In this document: piece after piece, positions 24,934 to 32,372 of the stretch
How the letters are laid out: every line of letters begins with the position of its first letter
How positions within the stretch are numbered: position 1 is the first letter of the stretch
From: a virus
Virus record (IMG/VR): IMGVR_UViG_3300045941_000233
Span: 1-64,000 of that record
Length of the DNA stretch: 64,000 nt
Reading direction: 5' to 3' (one strand)
Position numbers and translations under genes: made by a program
The notes under the pieces: generated by a model
Database searches by the model: none
What the model saw: only the letters and a program-made list of their open reading frames with translations
What the model was told of the DNA's origin: nothing

Positions 24934-25334
24934 GGGACAGCACTGGACAGGTAACGGGACAACGTAAGTCCATGAAGAGAAGAGAGAGAATAATAGATAT
25001 AAGTGTAAGTAAGTAAGTAAGTTAAGTAAGTTGTTGTTGTTGTTGTTGTTGTATAGTTAGGTTTGGTCTGTCCCTGTTGTCCCGGGTGTCCCGATGTTTT
25101 TAATAATCCCACGGATGGTTGCTATGGGTCTCTCTCCTAAAAAATTTCTTTATAGCTCTATAAAAATTTTTGTGGTCGGGCTTGGACCCGGTAGGAGGTC
25201 TCCGCCAATGCGCCTCTCTATAGCTTTCTTTCCCGGCCGATTTCGCTGGCCAGCGGGACAGACAGCACTTAAAGCCTGTCCCTGAAACAAGTTAAACCCG
25301 TCCCGAACCTGTCCATTTTGCTGTCCTGTCCCGC
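24934..25334. other. Candidate replication origin: iteron-like and simple repeats
   Basis: About 400 bases with no supported gene and low GC for this genome. Around a dozen TGTCC/GGACA cores are clustered: GGGACA at 24934, TGGACAGG at 24943, GGGACA near 24956, three TGTCCC at 25069-25094, GGGACA at 25255, and five more TGTCC between 25276 and 25330. Between the first clusters are tandem AAGT repeats (~25001-25030) and seven TTG repeats (25031-25051). AT-rich tracts lie at 25138-25172. The position after the replicative helicase gene fits an origin; a regulatory region is the alternative. Confidence 0.5.
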
Positions 25335-25336
25335 TA

Positions 25337-26014
25337 ATGTCATCTCTCATCAACCAAATCCGCGACAGTCGGGCGTCATCCGCCGCCCAAGATGCCACTT
25401 TGCCGCAAGCCAGGGCCGCGGCCGCTCCGCTGCCGCCGAACCTTCCGCCACCTGTCGCCTGCCAGTCGCACGGCGCAGCCGGCCTATTCTGGCTGAATGC
25501 CTATGGCGCAGTGATTTGCCAGGCTTGCAGCCCGCCGCCGAGCCCGGCAATGGTCCGCCGCCTGCTATCGATCGACCCTGCCGCCGGCTGCTGGCGCGAC
25601 GCCGCCGAGCTGGCCGAAGAGCTGGCCGAGAAAAATTTCGGCGAAAAATTTCCTGAACCAAAATTATGCGAACAGTGCTCAGGAAATATTTTTTGGCTGG
25701 ACTACGACGGAAAAATTTTCTGCAACCACTGTTTTCAGCCGGCCGGCCCGCCGGCAAAATTTTTGGCGGTCTGCAGTTCGCCGGCCAGGTGGGAAGATGC
25801 CAGGCGTCCTAAATTAAAAACAGTCGCCGAAGTCTGCCAGGAATGGGAAGAAAAATATTTCGCTGAAGCAAAAAAATTCTGGCCGGAGTTTCGAGAACAC
25901 TTCCGTAAAAATTTTACATACAGTTCCAGCGAAGCACTGGAAAGCTGGAAAGGCGACACTTCCAGGGCGTCGAAGTCGAGTAAGTCCGCGGCATCCCGCG
26001 GGGCCAGGCGATAG
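25337..26014 (+). CDS. Two-zinc-ribbon hypothetical protein
   Basis: 225 aa. Cys pairs occur as CQSHGAAGLFWLNAYGAVIC..C (~42-63) and CEQCSGNIFWLDYDGKIFCNHC (~111-132): two related modules with the pattern C..[CH]xGxxFWLxxxGxxxCxxC. A basic Ser-rich tail (SRASKSSKSAASRGARR) ends the protein. It may bind nucleic acid. Codon use switches to AAAAATTT-rich in the middle. It begins right after the origin-like region, whose repeats may control it. Confidence 0.7.
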   Translation: MSSLINQIRDSRASSAAQDATLPQARAAAAPLPPNLPPPVACQSHGAAGLFWLNAYGAVICQACSPPPSPAMVRRLLSIDPAAGCWRDAAELAEELAEKNFGEKFPEPKLCEQCSGNIFWLDYDGKIFCNHCFQPAGPPAKFLAVCSSPARWEDARRPKLKTVAEVCQEWEEKYFAEAKKFWPEFREHFRKNFTYSSSEALESWKGDTSRASKSSKSAASRGARR

Positions 26015-26029
26015 CCAGCGCAAAAGAAT

Positions 26030-26061
26030 GGGCCGGCCAAGCTGCTGCACTTGGCCGGCCC
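26030..26061. terminator. Bidirectional hairpin terminator
   Basis: Perfect 12-bp stem GGGCCGGCCAAG (26030-26041) / CTTGGCCGGCCC (26050-26061) with an 8-base loop between convergent genes. No long T-run on either side, so it is a strong stem but imperfect as an intrinsic terminator. Confidence 0.6.
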
Positions 26062-26084
26062 GGGCGGTGGTGTTGCTTCGACGT

Positions 26085-26636
26085 CTATTTTTTGTGGGAC
26101 TTCCGATATTCGTCAATGGCTCTGGCTTTCGCCCGTTCGATCGCCAGCAATAGGCCCTCCTTGCTGGCCTTTGTTCGGACGATGTTGACGTACTGACGGC
26201 TGACGTCAAACATCTCCGCCACTTGGTCTTCGCCCATCGATGGGTGCTCGACAAACGCCGCTATGATCCTGAACCCGGTAACTTTTTTGGCCTGACGACC
26301 GACCCTGCCGCCGGACGGGAAGCTGACCCCCTCGTCTTTGCAGCACCGCTTCACGTATGCCAGCGTGACGTTGAAGTTTTTGGCGGCCTGTTCCGGCTGT
26401 CCGCCGTCTTTGATGAACCGGGCTATCTGCTTTCGAGTCTTGGCCCGCTCTTCGTGGCTGATTTTGATCTTGCCGCCGGCCCTCTCGACAATCTCGCGGA
26501 CCTGCCGCTCCGTTATGTCGTAAAGCTTCGACAACTGGGCGACGGTCAAGAGACCGGACTTGGCGACGATTTCTGCACGATCAACCTTCATACGCTGAAC
26601 TTCCTTGAAATTTGGCAAATCAAATGTTGCGGGCAT
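26085..26636 (-). CDS. Triple helix-turn-helix DNA-binding protein
   Basis: 183 aa from ATG 26636 (CAGGACCACA upstream); ATG 26591 (MKVDRAEIV) is an alternative. Three HTH-like segments follow each other: LTVAQLSKLYDITERQVREI, EQAAKNFNVTLAYVKRCCKD and DQVAEMFDVSRQYVNIVRTK. Such arrays suggest a DNA-organising or regulatory protein reading extended sites. It is the last gene of the leftward block 26085-30747. Confidence 0.7.
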   Translation of the reverse strand: MPATFDLPNFKEVQRMKVDRAEIVAKSGLLTVAQLSKLYDITERQVREIVERAGGKIKISHEERAKTRKQIARFIKDGGQPEQAAKNFNVTLAYVKRCCKDEGVSFPSGGRVGRQAKKVTGFRIIAAFVEHPSMGEDQVAEMFDVSRQYVNIVRTKASKEGLLLAIERAKARAIDEYRKSHKK

Positions 26637-26674
26637 TGTGGTCCTGCTAACTGGATTAAGCAAGTGCCGTGTAT

Positions 26675-26905
26675 TTAACGATCCTTTAATGGAGTGACCC
26701 GGCCGTCCTGTAATTGAGAGACGTACTTAGCCTTGGTTCGCCCCATCGCCCGGCATCTTGGGCAGAAAATTTCGCTGTATTCCGACGGAGTGAAGTGGTA
26801 GCCGTTGAAAGCCGAGTGATTACATCTTCTCGCGATTACGACCCAGGCCCGCTCGCGGACCGGCTTTTTCCTCTCGGAGCAGTGACACGAAAACGAAACG
26901 CTCAT
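26675..26905 (-). CDS. Zinc-ribbon-like small protein, 76 aa
   Basis: ATG 26905 overlaps the upstream stop (ATGA). Cys/His ligands CHC, CNH, CPRCR are spread through a basic protein (MSVSFSCHCSERKKPVRER...). One zinc site is plausible. Unknown function. Confidence 0.65.
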   Translation of the reverse strand: MSVSFSCHCSERKKPVRERAWVVIARRCNHSAFNGYHFTPSEYSEIFCPRCRAMGRTKAKYVSQLQDGRVTPLKDR

Positions 26906-27786
26906 CCGGCCCTCTTTTCCCGGCCAAGCCTGTCCCCCTTGGCCGCAATTTGGTTGAACAGATCCAGTAAATCCTTCCGCTTGAATTCCAAGTGTAGATT
27001 GTGGTTCCCGTAACACTTGAATTTGAAATATTCCGTCTCTCCACGGCCGTCGGGACTGGTCTCGATCGCCGTCGCCAGAGCCCCTTTGTACTCTTGAACC
27101 GGCCCCTTCCCGTCGAGCATATGGAAAATGTTATCCAGAGCCGTGATGTGCGCTTGATGGGAGTAGCCGCACCGGAATTTTCCGTTTTGGCTGTAGCCCG
27201 GTTCGACCATCCAGCCCTTGATTAGCTTTCGGTCAAGCTTCCAAAAATTGCGGTTGGTCTTGTATTGGGAGCGTTCGCACGGCCGCCAAAAATCGTATTC
27301 CTCGCGCACCGCCTCTTCCAAAAATTCAGTCGCCGACATGACGAACCCGTTCGCGACCGACACGATATTTTCGGGAGTGATTTCGGGGAATTCTGGCGAC
27401 TTCTCGCCGCTGCCGTAGTATCGGCCAGTACAGCTTCGCCCGAGCGCTTCGTCGAGATCGCGGATCCGCTGGGACGACATCAGCCGCCGGATATTCAGTT
27501 TTTCGATAATGCACCCCCAAGCCGCCAATTTCATTTGCTCGATTATCTTGTCGATCGCCTGCGCGTGGTGCGCGCTCGCCCCATGGCCGTACTGCAGCCC
27601 AATGCAAAAGTGAAAACGGTCGTACTTGTCGGCGCTGTGGAAAGCCGCTTGGAGCCGATCGCAAGCGTCGTGCAGCCCGGCCGCGTGGGCGCGGATAGCC
27701 GCCACCGCTTCGCGATATTCGGCCGCCATTTGTTCGGCCGTGTTGTACGGGACGAGCTCGCCGGCCCCTGGCATTGATACGCTCAT
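26902..27786 (-). CDS. DUF4942-like protein
   Basis: 294 aa from ATG 27786 (GAAAGGCGGCGCACA upstream). The C-terminal part EYFKFKCYGNHNLHLEFKRK followed by DLLDLFNQIA matches the DUF4942 ending (FK.Y.N.NLHL.F.R.DL...N) that I know from phages and plasmids. The N-terminal half is helical (EQMAAEYREAVAAIRAHAAG), and RFHFCIGLQYGHGASAHHAQ lies in the middle. The biochemical role of the family is not established. It is coupled to the zinc-ribbon gene downstream. Confidence 0.7.
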   Translation of the reverse strand: MSVSMPGAGELVPYNTAEQMAAEYREAVAAIRAHAAGLHDACDRLQAAFHSADKYDRFHFCIGLQYGHGASAHHAQAIDKIIEQMKLAAWGCIIEKLNIRRLMSSQRIRDLDEALGRSCTGRYYGSGEKSPEFPEITPENIVSVANGFVMSATEFLEEAVREEYDFWRPCERSQYKTNRNFWKLDRKLIKGWMVEPGYSQNGKFRCGYSHQAHITALDNIFHMLDGKGPVQEYKGALATAIETSPDGRGETEYFKFKCYGNHNLHLEFKRKDLLDLFNQIAAKGDRLGREKRAG

Positions 27787-27962
27787 TGTGCGCCGCCTTT
27801 CCCGCCGGCCGCGGCCGCTTTCACGGCCGCAATGGCCGCCTCTAGTTGTTCGATGTAGCAACCCATCCAGCGCGACCCTGAATCCGGCGCGCCGTCGTAT
27901 CGGTCGATCAATTCGGCCGCGATATCTTCGCAAGCCGCCAGCAATTTTTCGTAAGCCGTCAT
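27783..27962 (-). CDS. Small helical protein, 59 aa
   Basis: MTAYEKLLAACEDIAAELID, then SRWMGCYIEQLEAAIAAVKA and a Gly/Ala tail. Stop-start overlaps with both neighbours (ATGA on each side) support it despite its size. It is similar in style to the C-terminal helices of the protein at 28849 (LLAACEAALALC / LAAAIKAAKGG), which may point to a shared small fold. Confidence 0.7.
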   Translation of the reverse strand: MTAYEKLLAACEDIAAELIDRYDGAPDSGSRWMGCYIEQLEAAIAAVKAAAAGGKGGAQ

Positions 27963-28057
27963 AACATCACCGCCGCGGCCCTGGCGGCCGCGATAAGAGC
28001 CGCCGCCAGCGCGGCGCCGACGGCAATGGTAAAAATCAAGTCACGTAAATAGGTCAT
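27959..28057 (-). CDS. 32-aa single-pass membrane peptide
   Basis: MTYLRDLIFTIAVGAALAAA and on to the end is one hydrophobic helix with a positive N-terminal flank. ATGA overlaps on both sides make it a likely real gene. Small membrane peptides like this can be holin-like or modulators of host membrane proteins, but nothing specific supports either. Confidence 0.6.
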   Translation of the reverse strand: MTYLRDLIFTIAVGAALAAALIAAARAAAVML

Positions 28058-28257
28058 CGCGCGGCGCCCCTCGCTGGCTTGCTGTCGCGCCGCTTTGCGA
28101 TTTTCTCTTCGGCCGCCAGCAAATAGCTGAGAGCCGGCCCGATATAGTGGATGAGCTCGCCGGATGTATCCTGGTAAGTGTTTCCCGGCCGCTGGTTGTC
28201 GGCCTGCATAAGCGCGGCCGCCAGCATGCAAACTTTGTATGCATCGTCAGAAAACAT
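28054..28257 (-). CDS. Hypothetical protein, 67 aa
   Basis: Start at ATG 28257 behind GAAAGGGGCTGATT. Helical (MFSDDAYKVCMLAAALMQAD, YIGPALSYLLAAEEKIAKRR) with a basic end. Unknown. It is coupled to the membrane peptide gene. Confidence 0.65.
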   Translation of the reverse strand: MFSDDAYKVCMLAAALMQADNQRPGNTYQDTSGELIHYIGPALSYLLAAEEKIAKRRDSKPARGAAR

Positions 28258-28259
28258 AA

Positions 28260-28472
28260 TCAGCCCCTTTCGCTTTCGAATGTTTTGATTTCGCCCCATT
28301 GAATTTTTAGTGCGTGCTCGAAAGGCGCTTCTAACGGTTCGCAAAAGACCCCCGGCAGCCTGTCGAGCTCGCCGGCCGCCTTGCTCTTGATTTCGCTTTC
28401 GGTGGCGCCGGCCGGCAGCCTAACGGCATGCACCGGCCGGCCGCTGTGGTAGATCCAAAATGTGCGCATCAT
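28260..28472 (-). CDS. Hypothetical protein, 70 aa
   Basis: Begins MMRTFWIYHSGRPVHAVRLP; the ATG pair overlaps the stop of the upstream gene. Small alpha/beta protein with ATESEIKSKAAGEL. No family recognised. Confidence 0.65.
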   Translation of the reverse strand: MMRTFWIYHSGRPVHAVRLPAGATESEIKSKAAGELDRLPGVFCEPLEAPFEHALKIQWGEIKTFESERG

Positions 28473-28852
28473 GCGGCGCCGCCTTTCGGTATGTATTCGC
28501 GGATTTTCTCGCCGCTGGCCTTATCGACTAGCCACCACTTGCCGCCGTCGCGAACTACTTGCACCGGCGGAAAGTTTGGAAGCTTATCGGCGAATACTTC
28601 ACGGCCCGGGTTGAAAGCGTAGCGCATCAATCCCCAGCCGTCGCACTTCCACCGGCGGCCGCTGCGCGTGAATCGAAATAAGACGCCGCCGTCGCCGTTG
28701 TCGCTGTCGATATGAACGAACAACTGCCAGCGCGCCGGCAGAAATTTGCCAGTGTCGAAATATTTACAAGCCGGTTCGCGATAGTAGATCAACCGCGCAC
28801 CGGCCCGCATCAATCGCCTATGCGGATATTTTTTGTCGATAACGTAGCTCAT
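28469..28852 (-). CDS. Hypothetical protein, 127 aa
   Basis: Beta-rich and basic (HRRLMRAGARLIYYREPACK, WQLFVHIDSDNGDGGVLFRF, KWWLVDKASGEKIREYIPKG), with repeated Trp. GAAAGGCGGCGGGCA precedes the ATG, and it is coupled at both ends. Unknown function. Confidence 0.65.
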   Translation of the reverse strand: MSYVIDKKYPHRRLMRAGARLIYYREPACKYFDTGKFLPARWQLFVHIDSDNGDGGVLFRFTRSGRRWKCDGWGLMRYAFNPGREVFADKLPNFPPVQVVRDGGKWWLVDKASGEKIREYIPKGGAA

Positions 28853-29166
28853 TGCCCGCCGCCTTTCGCCGCCTTAATTGCGGCCGCCAGCTTGCCTTGC
28901 AATGGCTTGCTGTAACCGTTCCCGCGGCAAAGCGCTAAAGCCGCTTCGCAAGCCGCCAGCAAGTCGCCGTGGCTGTTAAGCATCGCGCAGATTTTCGCCG
29001 CGTCGGCCCGTTCCTCTTCCGTTTCCTGGCGGCCCGGTTCGATTTTTGTCGAGCACAGCCAGCGCGTTTGCACTTCGAAACCCGGCGGCACCGGCCGCCC
29101 TATAGTCTCTTCATAAATGCACGACCGCGAGCCGCCGCCGACTCTGTATTGCTTTCGCGTTTCCAT
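28849..29166 (-). CDS. Hypothetical protein, 105 aa
   Basis: GAAAGGGCAATGCA leads to ATG 29166. The N-terminal half holds CSTKIEPGRQETEEERADAA; the C-terminal half, ICAMLNSHGDLLAACEAALA, resembles a small helical phage module often found alone. No known role. 29167-29322 downstream of the next promoter-less gap shows nothing. Confidence 0.65.
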   Translation of the reverse strand: METRKQYRVGGGSRSCIYEETIGRPVPPGFEVQTRWLCSTKIEPGRQETEEERADAAKICAMLNSHGDLLAACEAALALCRGNGYSKPLQGKLAAAIKAAKGGGQ

Positions 29167-29322
29167 TGCATTGCCCTTTCGCTTTCGACCTATCCGCCCG
29201 CCGGCAAATTGCCAAGCGGCGCGGGCGCGGCCCGCCGCGTCAGATCCGTCGGCCCTGCCCCTTGTCGCTTTCGACTGGCAGAGCCGGCCGCAACCCGCCG
29301 CGGCAGATTTCGCCCGAGCCGA

Positions 29323-29859
29323 TTAACCTACTAGGCTTAATGGCAAGGCGCCCGCCGTGCACTTGGCAGATACACTGCCGCGCACTTTTTGCGGTATGCT
29401 CGCCCGCAACTTTGCCAGCAAGCTTTCGGCCGCTTCCGCAACCGTCGCCGGAACGTCTGGCAAGTCGCCGTCATTGGCCGCGTAAATCGCCGGCAAGTCG
29501 CGAAGCACCGCTTCCCGGGTGGCTGCATTCAGAAGCCCGAGGATATGGCCGACAATCAAGCCGACTTTCGGCAATGTCGAGCTCGCCCGCTGGCTGGCAT
29601 AGCCGGCCGTCAGATCGACCGTAAAGCCCTGGCGGAATGGCTGCGCGACCCCTTCGACTTTGGCCGCTATGCTCAATTCAATCCGGCCGGCAAAGCCGTC
29701 TGGCAGATCGTCGCGCCGGCCCTCTTGGCCGTAAAGCTTTCCTATCGATTCCCAGATGGCCGCATGCGCGGCAACTAGGTTAGGCTGGCCGGCCGGCGCG
29801 GCCGGCGCCGCTGGCTGATTGACGACGGCCGCCGCTTGCTTTAGTTTCCTGGCTGGCAT
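29323..29859 (-). CDS. Hypothetical protein, 178 aa
   Basis: CGAAAGGGGAAACTTTCAA precedes the ATG. A basic, Ala/Pro-rich start (MPARKLKQAAAVVNQPAAPA) leads into a helical/beta core with RIELSIAAKVEGVAQPFRQG and TLPKVGLIVGHILGLLNA. It contains no visible catalytic motif. Part of the leftward accessory operon. Confidence 0.65.
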   Translation of the reverse strand: MPARKLKQAAAVVNQPAAPAAPAGQPNLVAAHAAIWESIGKLYGQEGRRDDLPDGFAGRIELSIAAKVEGVAQPFRQGFTVDLTAGYASQRASSTLPKVGLIVGHILGLLNAATREAVLRDLPAIYAANDGDLPDVPATVAEAAESLLAKLRASIPQKVRGSVSAKCTAGALPLSLVG

Positions 29860-29957
29860 TTGAAAGTTTCCCCTTTCGATGCTGCCGCCGGCGGTTATCT
29901 TTGCCGAAACCCGCCGGCGGTTTATTTTTGCCCGAGCCGCAAAGCGCGGCCCGCGGC

Positions 29958-30443
29958 CTAAATGTCGATCACAAGCCGGCCGATATCGCCGGCGCCTTTG
30001 AACACTTGCACGCGATAGCCGGCCCTGGCTTTAACCTGCGCGGCAATCTCGCGAGCCGCACCGATACCGGCCAACCACTTGCCGCCGGCCGCTATCCAAA
30101 CATCAGCAGCCCCGGCCATTTGACCCGGCGCCGCCGCGTTATCACTGACGAAAAATTCAAACCATGCACAGCCCCGCGGCCGCCGGCCGCATGGAATTAC
30201 CGGCGCCGCGGCCGCTTCGCGTTGCTTGTGTTTCGCTAACGCTTTGTCACGATTCAGAACCGCTAGCGATACGTGAAACGCTCGCCGCGGGTGGCCCTCG
30301 CCGAATTGGTTCGCAATGCGGGTATGTATTAGGCTGGCTTGGAAGTACTCGCCGCTGTCGGCCGCCTGCTGCGCGGCGCCGGCAAGTAGGTTGTAGCCCT
30401 CAAATGTAATGTCGCCGTCGGTTGTCGCTGTCGTGGTCGTCAT
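29958..30443 (-). CDS. Hypothetical protein, 161 aa
   Basis: CGAAAGGGCAACACA before the ATG, identical to the leader of the gene at 30747. Thr-rich start (MTTTTATTDGDITFEGYNLL), then helices (AAQQAADSGEYFQASLIHTR), a Cys-containing basic segment (CGRRPRGCAWFEFFVSD) and a C-terminal ARAGYRVQVFKGAGDIGRLV. Unknown family. Confidence 0.65.
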   Translation of the reverse strand: MTTTTATTDGDITFEGYNLLAGAAQQAADSGEYFQASLIHTRIANQFGEGHPRRAFHVSLAVLNRDKALAKHKQREAAAAPVIPCGRRPRGCAWFEFFVSDNAAAPGQMAGAADVWIAAGGKWLAGIGAAREIAAQVKARAGYRVQVFKGAGDIGRLVIDI

Positions 30444-30528
30444 TGTGTTGCCCTTTCGGTTTGCGTGGCTGTGTTGCCCGAGCTCGCCCGAGCCGCGGCA
30501 CCCCGCGGCCCGAGCTCGCCGGCCGCGG

Positions 30529-30747
30529 TTATCTAAGCCGAATAATTTCGTCGATTTCGTCGGCCGAAAGCACCGGCCGCAAAGTGCAATCGCCGCTAAC
30601 GTGCACGGGTTGCGCCAGATTTCGCAAGCCGGCCAATGTTTCGGCCTCTATGTAATAGCGAGCCGCAATTGCCCGCATGCGGTTTGACGTGTTCGGCCAG
30701 CCGCTATCAAGAGCCGCTTTCATTTCGGTATAGGTCAGCGCTGCCAT
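30529..30747 (-). CDS. Hypothetical protein, 72 aa; first of leftward block
   Basis: ATG 30747 lies behind CCGAAAGGGCAACACA and about 50 bases from the promoter at 30803-30830. The longer frame from 30846 would begin upstream of that promoter and is rejected. MAALTYTEMKAALDSGWPNT and IEAETLAGLRNLAQ suggest a small helical fold. Unknown. Confidence 0.65.
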   Translation of the reverse strand: MAALTYTEMKAALDSGWPNTSNRMRAIAARYYIEAETLAGLRNLAQPVHVSGDCTLRPVLSADEIDEIIRLR

Positions 30748-30802
30748 TGTGTTGCCCTTTCGGTTTGCGTTGTTTCCCCGCGGCCCCTTGCCGCGTGCTT
30801 GT

Positions 30803-30830
30803 ATTGTAGTGTTCGCCGCCGCTCTGTCAA
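30803..30830 (-). promoter_or_regulatory. Sigma70-like promoter, leftward operon
   Basis: Minus strand: TTGACA (30830-30825), 16 bases, TACAAT (30808-30803), near consensus, with CAATATTG over the -35. Drives the genes 30747 to 26085. Confidence 0.72.
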
Positions 30831-30870
30831 TATTGCAAATCGTCAAAAATTATTTTCGACCATTACAATA

Positions 30871-30899
30871 TTGACCGGCGGCCGCCGAAACACTACCAT
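30871..30899 (+). promoter_or_regulatory. Sigma70-like promoter, rightward block
   Basis: TTGACC (30871-30876), 17 bases, TACCAT (30894-30899), with CAATATTG at the -35 and CATCAATGCA downstream. Back to back with the leftward promoter. The 40-base AT-rich middle (AAAAATTATTTTCG) may hold the operator. Confidence 0.65.
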
Positions 30900-30951
30900 C
30901 AATGCACGGCCGCCAGATCGACGGCCGGCCCAACAATCGAAAGGGGAATCA

Positions 30952-31521
30952 ATGACAGCCCAAACTAACTCTGCCAAAATGGCAGCCGGCCAGAAGCTTA
31001 ATCGCTGGCAAAAGCTCTTGACCGCCGAACAAGCCCGAGCCCTGCCGCCCCTCTATTCCCAAGAGGGGAAAGGGTTAAATGCCACAGCTTATGTCAAGTT
31101 TTTCGCCGGTGGCCTGACATGGTTTATTACTGAATTCGACCCGGAAGCCGAAATTGACCCGTCGGCCGGATTAGGCCCACAGCGCGGCCTATTTTTCGGC
31201 CTGGTCATCTCGCCCAGTAACCCAAATGGCGAATTCGGCTATTTCGCCGCGGCCGAGCTCTGCGCCCGCCAGACACCATCTGGCCAGCCGCTAGGCGGCA
31301 ACCGCTTCCGAATAATCCCAGTAGTCGAGCGCGATCTACACTTCACGCCCAAGCCGCTTGCGGCCGCTTTCGCCGACTTTACCGGCCGGCAACACCCTAA
31401 AGCCGCCAGCAAGCCCGCCGAGCCGGCCGACGCCGCCGAGCTCGCCGCCGTGGCTGAATTCGACGCCGCCGAGCCGAGCCGGCCGGCCCCGGCCGCCGCC
31501 CCGGTGTCAAGCGACTTTTAG
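30952..31521 (+). CDS. DUF2958-like protein
   Basis: 189 aa from ATG 30952 behind TCGAAAGGGGAATCA. LLTAEQARALPPLYSQEGKG, YVKFFAGGLTWFITEFDPEA, FGYFAAAEL and VVERDLHFTPKPL are the hallmarks of DUF2958, a family of phages and plasmids without a settled function. A low-complexity Ala/Glu/Pro tail of about 45 residues follows. It leads the rightward accessory block. Confidence 0.8.
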   Translation: MTAQTNSAKMAAGQKLNRWQKLLTAEQARALPPLYSQEGKGLNATAYVKFFAGGLTWFITEFDPEAEIDPSAGLGPQRGLFFGLVISPSNPNGEFGYFAAAELCARQTPSGQPLGGNRFRIIPVVERDLHFTPKPLAAAFADFTGRQHPKAASKPAEPADAAELAAVAEFDAAEPSRPAPAAAPVSSDF

Positions 31522-31563
31522 GAATATTTGATTTCCCGAAAATATTTTTCGGCCGCTCAAATA

Positions 31564-31592
31564 TTGACGGCCGGCAGCCGAAACACTATCAT
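31564..31592 (+). promoter_or_regulatory. Sigma70-like promoter before 31647 gene
   Basis: TTGACG (31564-31569), 17 bases, TATCAT (31587-31592). Same AATATTGAC...AAACACTAT/CCATCAA layout as the promoter at 30871, and an upstream AAAATATTTTTCGG tract like that at 1846-1868. Confidence 0.68.
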
Positions 31593-31646
31593 CAACGCAA
31601 CACGGCCGCCGCACTGGTGGCCAAAACAATTCGAAAGGGGAAAGCA

Positions 31647-32243
31647 ATGGCAAGTTTCGCAGTTAATTTTGACATGCCGTGGGTTAAGAGCCGCAAGCAA
31701 GCCGCCGCCGCGGTGGCCTATGCCGAGCCGCAGCCCGTAAAGCAGCCCGAGCCGGCCCCGGTGGCCGCCCCGGCGCCCGTTGTCGGTGAGCCGGCCAACT
31801 TGCTTGCCGACTTACTAAGCCGGCCTATTCGCTTTGTGGCCGCTGCAGATCAACCCGCCGCCCCGGCCGCTGCCCCGGCAGTCGCCCCGGCCCCGGTGGC
31901 CGCCCCGGCCGTCGTGGTCGTCGCCGCCCCGGTGGCCGCCCCGAGCTCGCCCAATTGGAAGGATCCGGCCGCCCCCTGGCGCCGCGAGCCCGCAACCCGC
32001 AAGCAACTTTGGAAGCTTCGCCACCTGCGCGACCGCGCGGCCCAGAACGGGATTAAGGTTACAGACGACGGCCGCCCGTTGAACCGCGGCGCCGCTTCCG
32101 ACTTGATTGACGCCATTAAGTCGGCCCTGGATTCAGTCGCGACCGCCGCCGGCCGCGGTGGCCCGGTGGCTGGCTGCAGTATCGGCCCGTTCCGCGGTGG
32201 CCGCTGCCTTGAATGCGGTTTGCCCCAAGCCGCCCGCCGTTAG
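31647..32243 (+). CDS. Low-complexity protein with SAP/HhH-like helical module
   Basis: 198 aa; TTCGAAAGGGGAAAGCA then ATG. The N-terminal third (FAVNFDMPWVKSRKQAAAAV) and a long Pro/Ala/Val linker lead to a helical module (~117-165: ATRKQLWKLRHLRDRAAQNG ... RGAASDLIDAIKSAL), like the small C-terminal modules on phage recombination proteins, including the three in the 10610 gene. The end CSIGPFRGGRCLECGLP could bind zinc. It may be a mobile interaction module of the replication machinery (inference). Confidence 0.65.
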   Translation: MASFAVNFDMPWVKSRKQAAAAVAYAEPQPVKQPEPAPVAAPAPVVGEPANLLADLLSRPIRFVAAADQPAAPAAAPAVAPAPVAAPAVVVVAAPVAAPSSPNWKDPAAPWRREPATRKQLWKLRHLRDRAAQNGIKVTDDGRPLNRGAASDLIDAIKSALDSVATAAGRGGPVAGCSIGPFRGGRCLECGLPQAARR

Positions 32244-32372
32244 ATCGACGTTGAGACCGCCCAATACACCGGCCGGCGGAATGGAAGCCGCCGACCGGCT
32301 ATTGGCTGGCCTTTACTTTTGCCCGCCTGCGGAATGCGGCCCGCGATACAAGCCGCGCGAAAGGGTGTTTTT

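Noticed and set aside
25094-25285. Possible 63-aa plus-strand ORF in the origin-like region
   Set aside because: No ribosome site, poor coding character, and it lies across the repeat clusters.
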